64,000 nucleotides of DNA from Doris montereyensis. Taxonomy: Eukaryota > Mollusca > Gastropoda > Nudibranchia > Dorididae. Shown piece after piece: positions 1-11,742 of this stretch (within the stretch, counting starts at the first letter, position 1; each line of letters opens with the position of its first letter). Under the pieces are notes generated by a model that made no database searches, was not told the origin of the DNA, and worked only from the letters and a program-made list of their open reading frames with translations. Position numbers and translations under genes: made by a program. The stretch lies in the NCBI GenBank assembly GCA_037039925.1, contig JAXRKP010000346.1, forward strand, positions 256,001 through 320,000, read 5' to 3'.

Positions 1-340
1 CATCTTGCTGTTTTTCATCTACATTCACCCTGAGATCACCACAATGGTTGAATTTCAATGAAACAAACAAACTTCCATTTTCATGCACCTGGCATGGCGA
101 ATAGAGAGAATGACTATGAGATACAGTAATCTCCGCCAAAATGGACGGGTTGACAATGACAAAAAAATTGTGCATTTTGGCGAAGGTGCATTTTGACGGG
201 AGTCAGGACCACAACCCACTATAGTACAAGTGTTTACATTGCCATTCTTGGTTGGACATAAACTCTTTCGTTTTGTTAGCTGTTTGTAGTCGTTTGGGTT
301 TTGTTTATTGTTATTTGGTTTGAGGATAAAAACCAATTAC
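1..340 (-). repeat. Dispersed repeat P, copy 1 (with repeat D, copy 1 at its edge)
   Basis: Read on the minus strand, this segment resembles 50748-51010 read on the plus strand. Both have a lysine/asparagine-rich stretch (LKPxNNK), then an A/C-rich part, then the DNA words CACCTTCGCCAAAATGCAC and ATTTTGGCGGAGA in the same order. Peptide similarity persists across the pair (N-TPSPKCTI against N-APSPKCTI), which suggests an old transposon with coding content. Positions 30-70 on the plus strand also match repeat D (GAGATCACCACA followed by a TGAAACAAAC word, as at 20525-20575). The family is not identified. Confidence 0.5.
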
Positions 341-707
341 AGGCCTGACTTCTTCTCATAGATTGTTCATTGTCCTCTCATTCAAGGCTACAGGAGGGGA
401 TGGGATGGTGGAGACATTCGGCAATTTGTAGGAATACTTTTTATTTGTTGACACATATGTCATAAAAGTAACACAAGATCTTTCTCAGATTTGATCAAAG
501 GGATCATCAGAGTGTCTGTCTGGCAGACCATCGTCGACGGCTGAGTTGGGGAGGAACGGGCAGGGTGACAAGAGCCGAGACAGCCGTTGCAAAGCATGTT
601 GTGTTTGAAGATTCCCCTGTCGCTTTCCGTTCTGTTGACATCGCTCCCCCTCCAGCTTAAACCAGCACAAGTTTTTATCTTCTTTCCTTGACTCTTTGTT
701 CTTCCAG
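341..707. other. Intronic or upstream sequence, nothing recognised
   Basis: This stretch lies immediately upstream of the first visible COLGALT exon and ends in a pyrimidine-rich acceptor (CTTTGTTCTTCCAG). I see no exon, RNA gene or named repeat in it. It should be the intron before exon 708-780, because that exon opens in mid-protein. Confidence 0.4.
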
Positions 708-780
708 GAGTTGAACGACACTTACTTGGAACAACTTGGCATCAAAATGCTGCCTGGCTTTAGGACCCCTATCACGGAAG
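708..780 (+). CDS. COLGALT: Collagen galactosyltransferase (GT25/COLGALT), exon a
   Basis: Exon between an acceptor CTTCCAG at 701-707 and a donor GTATGT at 781. It reads ELNDTYLEQLGIKMLPGF and then, after restoring one G in the run at about 763, R-DPYHGR. This matches the segment of animal procollagen galactosyltransferases that opens the second, GT25-type domain (family pattern LGI-MLPGY-DPYHGR). These enzymes transfer galactose to hydroxylysine of collagen in the ER lumen. The exon ends in phase 2 inside the arginine codon and continues at 3495. The literal sequence is frameshifted by one missing base, either an assembly or read error or true decay. Earlier exons lie outside the window. 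Confidence 0.75.
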
Positions 781-813
781 GTATGTTTACACTGACATTG
801 GGAGGTTGTTTAA

Positions 814-3279
814 TACAAACTGTAAAAGCAATCTAAGGTGAGACACATACAAACTGTAAAAGCAATCTAAGGTGAGACACATACAAACTGTAAAAGCAAT
901 CTAAGGTGAGACACATACAAACTATAAAAGCAATCTAAGGTGAGACACATACAAACTGTAAAAGCAATCTAAGGTGAGACACATACAAACTGTAAAAGCA
1001 ATTTAGGTGAGACACATACAAACTATAAAAGCAATCTAAGGTGAGACACATACCAACTGTAAAAGGAATCTAAGGTAAGACACATACCAACTGTAAAAGC
1101 AATCTAAGGTGAGACACATACAAACTGTAAAAGCAATTTAAGGTGAGACACATAAAACTATAAAAGCAATCTAAGGTGAGACACATACCAACTGTAAAAG
1201 GAATCTAAGGTGAGACACATACCAACTGTAAAAGGAATCTAAGGTAAGACACATACAAACTGTAAAAGCAATCTAAGGTAAGACACATACAAACTGTAAA
1301 AGTAATCTAAGGTAAGACACATACAAACTGTAAAAGCAATCTAAGGTAAGACACATACAAACTGTAAAAGCAATCTAAGGTCAGACATGTACAAACTGTA
1401 AAAAAATCTAAGGTAAGACACATACAAACTGTAAAAGTAATCTAAGGTGAGACACATACAAACTGTAAAAGCAATCTAAGGTGAGACACATACAAACTGT
1501 AAAAGCAATCTAAGGTGAGACACATACAAACTGTAAAAGCAATCTAATGTGAGACACATACAAACTATAAAAGCAATCTAAGGTGAGACACATACAAACT
1601 GTAAAGCAATCTAATGTGAGACACATACAAACTAAAAGCAATCTAATGTGAGACACATACAAACTAAAAGCAATCTAATGTGAGACACATACAAACTGTC
1701 AAAGCAATCTAATGTGAGACACATACAAACTAAAAGCAATCTAATGTGAGACACATACAAACTGTCAAAGCAATCTAATGTGAGACACATACAAACTGTA
1801 AAAGCAATCTAAGGTGAGACACATACAAACTGTCAAAGCAATCTAAGGTGAGACACATACAAACTGTAAAAGCAATCTAAGGTAAGACACATACAAACTG
1901 TAAAAGCAATCTAAGGTGAGACACATACAAACTGTAAAAGCAATCTAAGGTGAGACACATACAAACTGTAAAAGGAATCTAAGGTAAGACACATACCAAC
2001 TGTAAAAGCAATCTAAGCAATCTAAGACACATACAAACTGTAAAAGGAATCTAAGGTAAGACACATACCAACTGTAAAAGGAATCTAAGGTAAGACACAT
2101 ACAAACTGTAAAAGGAATCTGTACAGGAATCTAGTAAGACACATACAAACTGTAAAAGGAATCTAAGGTAAGACACATACAAACTGTAAAAAGGAATCTA
2201 AGGTAAGACACATACCAACTGTAAAAGGAATCTAAGGTAAGACACATACAAACTGTAAAAGGAATCTAAGGTAAGACACATACAAACTGTAAAAGGAATC
2301 TAAGGTGAGACACATACAAACTTTCAAAGCAATCTAAGGTCAGACATGTACAAACTGTCAAAGCAATCTAAGGTGAGACACATACAAACTTTCAAAGCAA
2401 TCTAAGGTACAATCAGGTGAGACACATACAAACTGTCAAAGCAATCTAAGGTCAGACATGTACAAACTGTACAAAAAAGCAATCTAAGGTCAGACATGTA
2501 CAAACTGTAAAAACAATCTAAGGTCAGACATGTACAAACTGTAAAAACAATCTACAAACATGTACAAAGTGTAAAAAACAATCTAAGGTCAGACATGTAC
2601 AAACTGTAAAAGCAATTTAAGGTGAGACACATACAAACTGTAAAAGCAATCTAAGGTCAGACATGTACAAACTGTAAAAACAATCTAAGGTCAGACATGT
2701 ACAAACTGTAAAAACAATCTAAGGTCAGACATCTAAAAACAAAGGTCAGACATGTACAAACTGTAAAAGCAATTTAAGGTGAGACACATACAAACTGTAA
2801 AAGCAATCTAAGGTCAGACATGTACAAACTGTAAAAGCAATTTAAGGTCAGACATGTACAAACTGTAAAAGCAATTTAAGGTGAGACACATACAAACTGT
2901 AAAAGCAATCTAAGGTCAGACATGTACAAACTGTAAAAGCAATCTAAGGTCAGACATGCACAAACTGTAAAAGCAATTTAAGGTCAGACATGTGCAAACT
3001 GTCAAAGCAATTTAAGGTCAGACATGTGCAAACTGTCAAAGCAATCTAAGGTGAGACACATACAAACTGTAAAAGCAATCTAAGGTCAGACATGTACAAA
3101 CTGTAAAAGCAATCTAAGGTCAGACATGTACAAACTGTAAAAGCAATCTAAGGTCAGACATGTACAAACTGTCAAAGCAATTTAAGGTCAGACATGTGCA
3201 AACTGTCAAAGCAATCTAAGGTCAGACATGTACAAACTGTAAAAGCAATCTAAGGTAAGACATGTACAAACTGTAAAAC
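814..3279. repeat. Minisatellite, 34-bp unit, ~72 copies
   Basis: Tandem units with core ACAAACTGTAAAAGCAATCT followed by AAGGTGAGACACAT. Three subfamilies are partly ordered: GGTGAG..ACACATAC dominates 814-2000, GGTAAG dominates 1980-2290, and GGTCAGACATGTAC dominates 2330-3279. The array fills the intron between COLGALT exons a and b. Many units carry an AAGGTGAG or AAGGTAAG word identical to a 5' splice-site consensus. Confidence 0.95.
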
Positions 3280-3494
3280 ATAAGCAGTCTGTAAAAGGTC
3301 GGTTCATATTGTGTGTGTGTGGAGGTTTTCATATAGATTTGCTTGGAAAACAACTGCTATCTTTTTATTGCTGTAGGTAAGCGTAATATCTTAGTTATCT
3401 TCTTAATATCTGTTATAATTGTGTTGCTTCTTACAACATTATTGCCACTAAAGATACATATGCTTTAGGTTTATATTTTGTTTCCTTTATCCAG

Positions 3495-3553
3495 ACCGAT
3501 GACCTTGGGGAGAAATTGGTTGCTTCCTGAGCCACTACAATATATGGGAAGAG
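3495..3553 (+). CDS. COLGALT: Collagen galactosyltransferase (GT25/COLGALT), exon b
   Basis: Short exon between acceptor TTTATCCAG (ends 3494) and donor GTGTGTGT at 3554. Its first base completes the split arginine codon of exon a. It reads R-PMTLG and then, after removing one G from the four-G run at about 3513-3516, EIGCFLSHYNIWEE. The family pattern is RPLTKGE-GCFLSHYNIWKE, a highly conserved GT25 block. The exon ends in phase 0, which fits exon c beginning in phase 0. The (GT)-rich donor is weak but is the only GT that fits. The indel sits in a homopolymer, as in the neighbouring exons. Confidence 0.72.
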
Positions 3554-3675
3554 GTGTGTGTGTGCAATATTTGCAATTTAAATAGATAAATATAGTTCTT
3601 GTCTTGTATATATGTATACAATTCAACATCTGGGCTCTATTCTTTCTCCTGTTTCTTCTCTTTTTCTCTTAATAT

Positions 3676-4124
3676 TTCTTCTTCTTCTTCTTCTTCTTCT
3701 TGCTTTTTCTTCTTCTTTTCTTCTTCTTCTTCTTCTTCTTCTTTTCTTCTTCTTCTTCTTCTTCTTCTTCTTTTCTTCTTCTTCTTCTTCTTCTTCTTCT
3801 TCTTCTTCTTCTTCTTCTTCTTCTTCTTCTTCTTCTTCTTCTTCTTCTTCTTCTTCTTCTTCTTCTTCTTCTTCTTCTTCTTCTTCTTCTTTCTTCTTCT
3901 TCTTCTTCTTCTTCTTCTTCTTCTTCTTCTTCTTCTTCTTCTTCTTCTTCTTCTTCTTCTTCTTCTTCTTCTTCTTCTTCTTCTTCTTCTTCTTCTTCTT
4001 CTTCTTCTTCTTCTTCTTCTTCTTCTTCTTCTTCTTCTTCTTCTTCTTCTTCTTCTTCTTCTTCTTCTTCTTCTTCTTCTTCTTCTTCTTCTTCTTCTTC
4101 TTTCCTCTTCTTCTTCTTTTTTTT
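3676..4124. repeat. (CTT)n microsatellite
   Basis: About 440 bp of almost pure CTT with rare interruptions, ending in a T run that directly abuts the SINE at 4125. It lies in the intron between COLGALT exons b and c. Its triplet period leaves several frames open as homopolymeric peptides, which are not genes. Confidence 0.97.
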
Positions 4125-4412
4125 GGGGACATGGTAGTCAGAGGTAAGGTATCGGCCTCTCAACCAAAGGTCGTGGGTTCAAGCCCCACCAACGGTTGAA
4201 AAATTTTCTCTATTTTTAAAAAGTAAAATCTATCCCCATGGATCGACACCTAGTCCCATCAGAGACAGATGATAAAAAGGAGGTCTCTTGTGCAGATCAC
4301 ATCATTCTGTGCATGTTAAAGATCCCTGGGCAGTCAGGGGGAAAATAAGAATAAAACTCCTACTAAAAACCCCAAGATCACCTTAGTTGTGGATGTGGGT
4401 AAATCAATTTAA
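4125..4412 (+). mobile_element. tRNA-derived SINE, family A, copy 1 (near full length)
   Basis: The tRNA-like head carries an A-box-like GTAGTCAGAGG-AAGG and a B box GGTTCAAGCCC at 4176-4186. Next come a T-rich linker (TTGAAAAATTTTCTC), a body with GATCGACACCTAGTC, GATAAAAAGGAGGTC and CATGTTAAAGATCCC, and a tail CACCTTAGTTGTGGATGTGG ending in A-rich DNA. Five other copies in this window share this order. The body resembles SINEs common in gastropods (established knowledge, recalled by pattern). It is not a functional tRNA gene, because no cloverleaf closes. Confidence 0.85.
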
Positions 4413-4673
4413 AAGCTTTTACTTATTCGTTTTCTTCTTCCTTCTTTCCTTCTTCTTAAATGTTGTGAAAATTACTGACTTCTTCCAGTAAGTAACATTA
4501 AATGTTAGTATTGAAGAACTGTTCAAGTGTAATAAAATAATCTGAGTGACAATATTCAGGCAGATCCTGTCTCCTGAAAAGTAACCTATAATTTCTTCTT
4601 CATCACTTTTTAAAATTTCATTCCCTGTTCCCTCCTATTTCAATTGTAAACGTTTACTTTCTCTTGATATCAG

Positions 4674-4800
4674 GTTGTCGCCAAAAAAGTATGAGAAGTA
4701 GTTGTGTTTGAAGATGATGTCCGTTTTGAGGCGTACTTTGGAGAAAACTTACCAGGCTCATGTACGAGGTCAGCCGACTATTTGACTCATGGGATCTGAT
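4674..4800 (+). CDS. COLGALT: Collagen galactosyltransferase (GT25/COLGALT), exon c
   Basis: Exon between acceptor TTGATATCAG (ends 4673) and donor GTAAGT at 4801. With three single-base corrections (one A too many in the A6 run at about 4683, one G missing at about 4698, one base missing before GGAGA at about 4739) it reads VVAKKYEKVVVFEDDVRFE, AYF, RRKLTRLMYEVSRLFDSWDL and a split isoleucine. The block VFEDD-RFE is the family's conserved acidic segment, linked to metal/sugar-nucleotide binding in GT25 enzymes. WDLIY-GRKR follows across the next splice. Uncorrected, the exon contains an in-frame TGA, so it is either a sequence error or a pseudogene lesion. Confidence 0.75.
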
Positions 4801-4834
4801 GTAAGTAGATATGGTGGAATTGTCACCTCTCTCT

Positions 4835-6660
4835 TCTGTTGTTTTCATTATCTCCCTGTACTGCTGTTTTCATTATCTCCCTGTACTGTTGTTTTTATTA
4901 TCTCCCTGTACTGTTGTTTTCATTATCTCCCTGTACTGTTATTTTTTATTATCTCCCTGTACTGTTATTTGTACTGTTGTTTTTATTATCTCCCTGTACT
5001 GTTGTTTTCATTATCTCCCTGTACTGTTATTTTTTATTATCTCCCTGTACTGTTGTTTTTTATTATCTCCCTGTACTGTTGTTTTTATTATCTCCCTGTA
5101 CTGTTATTTTTTATTATCTCCCTGTACTGTTATTTTTTATTATCTCCCTGTACTGTTTTTATTATCTCCCTGTACTGTTGTTTTCATTATCTCCCTGAAC
5201 TGTTGTTTTTTATTATCTCCCTGTACTGTTATTTTTTATTATCTCCCTGTACTGTTGTTTTTTATTATATCCCTGTACTGTTGTTTTTTTATTATCTCCC
5301 TGTACTGTTGTTTTTTTATTATATCCCTGTACTGTTGTTTTCATTATCTCCTGTACTGTTGTTTTCATTATCTCCCTGTACTGTTCTTTTTATTATCTCC
5401 CTGTACTGTTGTTTTCATTATCTCCCTGTCCTGCTTTCATTATCTCCCTGTCCTGTTTTCATTATCTCGCTGTCCTGTGTTCATTATCTCGCTGTCCTGT
5501 TTTCATTGTCTCCTGTATTGTTTTCATTGTCTCCCTGTACTGTTTTAATTGTATGCCTGTCCTGTTTTCATTATCTCCCTGTACTGTTTTCATTGTTTCC
5601 CTGTACTGTTTTCATTATCTCCCTGTCCTGTTTTACATTATCTCCCTGTCTTGTTTTCATTATCTCCCTGTACTGTTTAGTTGTTTCCCTGTACTATTTT
5701 CATTATCTCCCTGTGCTGTTTTCATTATCTCCCTGTCTTGTTTCATTATCTCCCAGTTCTGTTTTCATTATCTCCTGTCCTGTTTTCATTATCTCCCTGT
5801 CCTGTTTTCATTATCTCCCTGTCTTGTTTTCATTATCTTCCAGTTCTGTTTTCATTATCTCCCTGTCCTGTTTTAATTATCTCCCTGTCTTGTTTTCATT
5901 ATCTCCCTGTCCTGTTTTCATTATCTCCCTGTCCTGTTTTCATTATCTCCCTGTCCTGTTTTCATTATCTCCCTGTTTTCATTATCTCACTGTACTGTTT
6001 TAATTGTCTTCCTGTACTGTTTTAATTGTTTCCGTGTACTGTTTTAATTATCTCCTGTACTGTTTTTAATTATCTCCCTGTACTGTTTTAATTATCTCCC
6101 TGTATTGTTTTAATTGTCTTCCTGTACTGTTTTAATTGTTTCCGTGTACTGTTTTAATTATCTCCTGTACTGTTTTAATTATCTCTCCGTACTATTTTAA
6201 TTATCTCACTGTACTGTTTTAATTGTCTCCCTGTACTGTTTTAATTGTTTCCGTGTACTGTTTTAATTATCTCCCTGTACTGTTTTAATTGTTTCCTGTA
6301 CTGTTTTCATTATTTCCCTGTACTGTTTTCATTGTCTCCCTGTCCTGTTTTAATTGTGTCCCTGTACTGTTTTAATTGTCTCCCTGTCCTGTTTTAATTG
6401 TCTCCCTGTACTGTTTTAATTGTTTCCGTGTACTGTTTTAATTATCTCCCTGTACTGTTTTAATTGTTTCCTATACTGTTTTCATTATTTCCCTGTACTG
6501 TTTTAATTGTCTCCCTGTCCTGTTTTAATTGTGTCCCTGTCCTGTTTTAATTGTCTCCCTGTCCTGTTTTAATTGTCTCCCTGTCCTGTTTTCATTTTCT
6601 CCTGTTCTGTCTTCATTACTCCCTGCACTGTTGTTTTCATTATGTATCTCCCTGCACAGT
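4835..6660. repeat. Minisatellite, ~22-26 bp unit, ~75 copies
   Basis: Units built on TATCTCCCTGTACTGTT plus GTTTTCAT or TTTAAT. The 5' part (4835-5400) is dominated by CTGTTGTTTTTATTAT, the middle by CCTGTTTTCATTAT and the 3' part (5990-6600) by GTTTTAATTGTCTCC. Frequent 1-3 bp length changes occur. The array is pyrimidine-rich and lies inside the COLGALT intron between exons c and d. Its long open frames (up to about 400 codons) come from the lack of stop words in the unit. Confidence 0.95.
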
Positions 6661-7394
6661 TCTTGCATTACTTTCCACATCTGCGGTTTCTCTGTCAACC
6701 CAACCGTGCGTTGTAGTATTGTTTTGGAGAGGGTGTGGTGTCTCACAGTGTTCCTGTATTAATTTTGTTCCACAGTTTGATCCCTGGTACGGGTACTTAC
6801 TTATTATTGATAGCGCCTCATGGGAATAACAAACAATAATATGTACAATACTTTGTCATAAGAAAAGCCATCAAGCTGTAAAAATAATGATGGACATTAA
6901 TATCTTCTATTTTTGTCACCTTTACTGTTCTGGCAGTATCAGTCTTGTGGCACAGTTCATATTGTGATGCCTTTGTAATCACCACGCCAGTGACTCAAAC
7001 CTTCCGGCTTGCCCAGGGTTTGAGTTTTGTCCTACAATGTTGTACTATCCAGAAAGGTGCTTTCTCTTTGCTTTCCTCATTCGATTCAGGTGTGAATGAG
7101 TACTAAGCTACAGGCAGAGAAGGATCTTGTCAGAGTGTTAGTACGAAGTGTTTAGCAGGAAGCTGCTGTCCTTGATGCTTCTCAGGAAGTTGAAAAGGAC
7201 TTTGAAAGAAATGGCCTGCGTGGAGATAAATGGTGTAGTAGCGCTGGTGAGCTTGTGTCAGGGCTGACAACCAGTTGCTAAAAAAAATGGATTTATACGC
7301 CTTCTTTGTTTTTTAGATTGTACAACTTTTCCGAGATTGTTGCCTTTTTATGTCTGAGATTGTAAGCTTATTTTTAGAGTTCTTTTGTTTCTCC
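6661..7394. other. Intronic sequence, no gene seen
   Basis: Unique-looking sequence between two minisatellites in the COLGALT intron. It contains a GC-richer patch at about 6985-7260 that could be an old dispersed element, but I find no tRNA-like boxes, terminal repeats or recognisable protein. Confidence 0.35.
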
Positions 7395-7938
7395 TGTCCA
7401 ATAAAGTTTTGTTGGCATATCTCAACTAAGTTTTGTTAGCATGTCTCATGTCCAACTAAGTTTTGTTAGCATGTCTCATGTCCAACTAAGTTTTGTTAGC
7501 ATGTCTCATGTCCAACTAAGTTTTGTTAGCATGTCTCATGTCCAACTAAGTTTTGTTAGCATGTCTCATGTCCAACTAAGTTTTGTTATATCTCATGCAT
7601 GTCTCATGTCCAACTAAGTTTTGTTGGCATATCTCATGTCCAACTAAGTTTTGTTGGCATATCTCATGTCCAACTAAGTTTTGTTAGCATATCTCATGTC
7701 CAACTAAGTTTTGTTAGCATATCTCATGTCCAAGTAAGTTTTGTTAGCATATCTCATGTCCAACCAAGTTTTGTTAGCATATCTCATGTCCAACCAAGTT
7801 TTGTTAGCATATCTCATGTCCAAGTAAGTTTTGTTAGCATATCTCATGTCCAACTAAGCTTTGTTAGCATATCTCATGTCCAACTAAGTTTTGTTAGCAC
7901 ATCTCCTGTCCAATTTCAATTAAGTTTTGTTAGCATAT
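7395..7938. repeat. Minisatellite, 30-bp unit, ~18 copies
   Basis: Units of CATGTCCAACTAAGTTTTGT plus TAGCATGTCT or TAGCATATCT. The 5' half uses GCATGTCTCATGTCC and the 3' half GCATATCTCATGTCC. Because 30 is divisible by three, a single frame stays open as a 10-residue repeat (SHVQLSFVSI). This is a by-product of the period inside an intron. Confidence 0.95.
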
Positions 7939-7944
7939 TCAATT

Positions 7945-7963
7945 GGGGGGGGGGGGGGGGGGG
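7945..7963. repeat. G homopolymer (19 G)
   Basis: Uninterrupted G19 between the 30-bp minisatellite and the 5' end of a family A SINE. It is a likely site of length error in any read technology. Confidence 0.9.
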
Positions 7964-8235
7964 CTCAGTAGTCAGAGGAGAGGAAAGCTTTCGGCCTCTT
8001 AATCAAGAGATAGTGGATTCATGCCCCACCAACGGTTGAACAATTTTCTTGATTTTTTTTTTGGAGCAGGTAGTTGGATCGACACGTAGTCTCATCGGAG
8101 ATGGACGATAAAAAAGGAGGCCCCATGTGCAGATCACAACGCTCTGTGCAAATTAAAAATCCTATGAAAACTCCCAAGATCACCTTAGCTGTGGATGTGG
8201 GTAAACCAAATCAAATAAAAAATCAAAAAGCATGT
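7962..8235 (+). mobile_element. tRNA-derived SINE, family A, copy 2
   Basis: Same architecture as copy 1: AGTAGTCAGAGG, CCCCACCAACGGTTGAA, GATCGACACGTAGTCTCATC, GGACGATAAAAAAGGAGG, and tail CACCTTAGCTGTGGATGTGG ending AATCAAATAAAAAATC. The B box is mutated (GGATTCATGCC) and the GTTAAAGATCC block is degraded and partly deleted. The 5' end abuts G19. Confidence 0.82.
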
Positions 8236-8410
8236 CTTCCTCTTTTCGGCAAGCAATGTCCTACTTTTTTTAATCATTGTGTTGGCAGCTTTACTGTGCA
8301 ATTGTGCGCGGTTACAGACCACGAAGCCATCTTTTTCTTTTGCTAATAACACAGGTTTGCAAGTCTATAATCGGGCACTGATATTATTCAGCGTTTCCCG
8401 TCTTCCATAG

Positions 8411-8613
8411 CTACCTTGGACGTAAGAGGCTTGAGAAGGACCTGGAGAGAATGGTGCAGGGAAGTGAATATCTGGCCTGGCCGCGTTACTCATACTGGAC
8501 CATCAGCTACCTGTTGTCGTATCGCGGAGCCGAGAAACTCATGAACCAGAAGCCGCTGACCAAGATGGTGCCGGTGGACGAGTATTTGCCCATCATGTTT
8601 GATCAACACCCAA
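8411..8613 (+). CDS. COLGALT: Collagen galactosyltransferase (GT25/COLGALT), exon d
   Basis: Exon between acceptor TCTTCCATAG (ends 8410) and donor GTGAGT at 8614. It is open throughout without correction. The first base completes isoleucine from exon c, giving DL-IYLGRKRLEKDLERM, then VQGSEYLAWPRYSYWTISYL, LSYRGAEKLM, NQKPLTKMVPVDEYLPIMFD and QHP. Family landmarks are IY-GRKR, ADYSYWT-Y-IS--GA-KL and KM-PVDEFLP-M--KHP of animal COLGALT proteins, close to the end of the catalytic GT25 domain. This is the clearest exon in the window and fixes the identity of the gene. It ends in phase 1. Confidence 0.92.
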
Positions 8614-8651
8614 GTGAGTTGATCCCCCATCGTTTTGTTTGCTTGATGAAT

Positions 8652-9520
<869 letters not shown>

Positions 9521-9717
9521 AACTGTGACTGTGACAGAATCGAACCAGTGATCTTCACCTTGGCGACACCGATGGCCTTATCAGGAAAGGAAAAAAGCAT
9601 TACGATCCTTGCCAACTATATTCCGTATGGGCTCAAATATTTATATTACATTACATCTATAACATATCGTTGGTTTAGACGTATATTGTCCTCATGACAC
9701 GTGAACCAATGTTGCGA

Positions 9718-10293
9718 AAAAAAGTCTAAAGTTGTCAGTTGGAGAGAGAATCTGGAGTACCGGTATGTGAAATTTGTGACAAAGAGTCTAAAGTTGTCAG
9801 TTGGATAGAGAATCTGGAGTACGAAATGCCAGTGAGTTACGTGAAATTTGTGACAAAGAGTCTAAAGTTGTCAGTTGGATAGAGAATATGGAGTGCTGGG
9901 TACGTGAAATTTGTGACAAAGAGTCTAAAGTTGTCAGTTGGATAGAGAATCTGGAGATGCAGTGGTGACGTGAAATTTGTGACAAAGAGTCTAAAGTTGT
10001 CAGTTGGATAGAGAATCTAGATACGGATGCGTGAAATTTGTGACAAAAAGTCTAAAGTTGTCAGTTGGAGAGAGAATTTGGAGTGCGGATACGTGAAATT
10101 TGTGACAAAGAGTCTAAAGTTGTCAGTTGGAGAGAGAATTTGGAATCTGTACGTGAAATTTGTGACAAAAAGTCTAAAGTTGTCAGTTGAGAGAGAATTT
10201 GGAGTACGGATACGTGAAATTTGTGACAAAGAGTCTAAAGTTGTCAGTTGGAGAGAGAATTTGGAGTACCGGTACGTGAAATTTGTGACAAAG
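9718..10293. repeat. Minisatellite, ~62-bp unit, ~9 copies
   Basis: Units contain GTGAAATTTGTGACAAAGAG, TCTAAAGTTGTCAGTTGG and AGAGAGAATTTGGAGTAC. A variable 5-15 bp linker (CGGATA, CCGGTA, GCTGGG and others) gives length differences between units. The array lies in the COLGALT intron between exons d and e. Confidence 0.93.
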
Positions 10294-10727
10294 GTAGACC
10301 ACATTTTGGTTACACTATTTTAGGGAAATAAGATAAGCCAATTGACGACCATGAATCTGATAACGATTATAACTCGGAAACAGCCAAATGTGTAATTAGG
10401 ACAATATAATTTTGAGCTCATGATATCAGCGGTGAAAATCGCAAACTGTGTAAATCTAAAGTTAGTAGCCCCCCTTTTTTTTTTTTTTCTTCGCTTTTTT
10501 AGTATTAAGAAACCCCTATGTTTCGTCTAGTTAGGATTATGTTGCACAAGAACCAATAGAAACCCGTGTAATAACCATATGAGCAATCCGTGTATCCGTA
10601 TTTGGTCTAGTGTTTGACACTTGCACACCGTGTATGTTTGTGAAAATAGATTAAAAGTGCGCCAACTATTTTCTATGATTTTCTCATAACATCCAAATTG
10701 GACTTAAACGATTTGCGACTTTCACCG
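10294..10727. other. Intronic sequence, no gene seen
   Basis: AT-rich unique sequence with a short C/T homopolymer patch near 10470-10500. No exon or repeat family is recognised. Confidence 0.35.
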
Positions 10728-10964
10728 TCGATATGCAAATTATTGACCTCGTCATTATCGATATGCATATTATTGACCTTGTCATTATCGATATGCATAT
10801 TATTGACCTTGTCATTATCGATATGCATATTATTGACCTTGTCATTATCGATATGCATATTATTGACCTTGTCATTATCGATATGCATATTATTGACCTT
10901 GTCATCAATATGCATATTATTGACCTTGTCATTATCGATATGCATATTATTGACCTTGTCATTA
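10728..10964. repeat. Minisatellite, 30-bp unit, 8 copies
   Basis: Units TTATCGATATGCATATTATT plus GACCTTGTCA. One unit has lost four bases (TCATCAATATGC near 10904). Every unit contains the palindromes ATATGCATAT and mostly ATCGAT. Confidence 0.95.
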
Positions 10965-11013
10965 ACTGCAGTGCAAATTTTACCTCAGACAGAAATGAAT
11001 TTTCTTGTCTTTA

Positions 11014-11702
11014 TTAACCCACAGACTACCATTGTCATATGGGTGCAATCACGCTACACTTACGCCATAGTACAATTGTTGCACATGTGCAATCACGATT
11101 ATAGCGTTGCCTTGCCGGTCATAACTATAGAAAGATTGCGTATACGCGATTGCGGTAAGGAACATCTTCTAGGTTTATTATTCTACTTCCGTTTCATACC
11201 GGAATGAGCTCTCTAGATAAATTATTGATTTTTTGTGATTTTTGTTTTTACTGCTGGCAGAGCAAGCCTTCGACTTAACCCAATTTCTTTGCCAACGTAC
11301 AAAACAACTACTACCACTAGTACTACAAGTAGATCTACAAGTCAGAAACAGCATAGACTGCACTGTTTTCGATCAGTTTACCGGCTCATCGTTGTCCAAT
11401 CATTGTCTTCATCCATTTACTGATGGAAAAAGTGTATTGTGTGACTGGAGTCTCCAACCCAAAAAAGATTTTTAGTTTCTCAATTTCACCCTTTCACTCA
11501 TCCCCTCTGAGACAAACTAACGACACATAGCTGATCTTTATTGGTGCCAATATTAAGTTTGATCTCTTATGAACATTGTGTTTAAAAAAATGAAGTGAAA
11601 ATAATAGCAAATAAAAAAAGCTACGAATTTTTAAAACTACACTACTATTTTGGGTACCCACGCCATAATCTTGTGTCGGACCTTCGGTGATCGATGACTT
11701 AA
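11014..11702. mobile_element. TTAA-flanked MITE, copy A
   Basis: A 689-bp segment bounded by TTAA, with left end TTAACCCACAGACTACCATT and right end ..GATCGATGACTTAA. It is collinear over its full length with 13264-13932, sharing CTACACTTACGCC-like, TAACTATAGAAA, GAGCTCTCTAG, CTACCACTAGTACTACAAGT and CTTGTGTCGGACCTT words. TTAA targets and a CCC-starting terminal repeat are hallmarks of piggyBac-type elements (established knowledge). No transposase is present, so it is a non-autonomous derivative. It ends 40 bp before a COLGALT exon. Confidence 0.7.
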
Positions 11703-11742
11703 AACAGTGGATTCAGTTCAGTTCTCTCATTTATCCTTGCAG

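Noticed and set aside
4129..4195. A tRNA gene with A and B boxes
   Set aside because: No cloverleaf closes, and the segment continues into the SINE body found in five other copies. The same applies at 7975, 8860, 9380-9478, 24235, 60490 and 61150-61236.
4789..6025. Overlapping Cys/Phe/Ile/Leu-rich open frames resembling a membrane protein
   Set aside because: Pyrimidine-rich minisatellite in a COLGALT intron. Three frames are open together.
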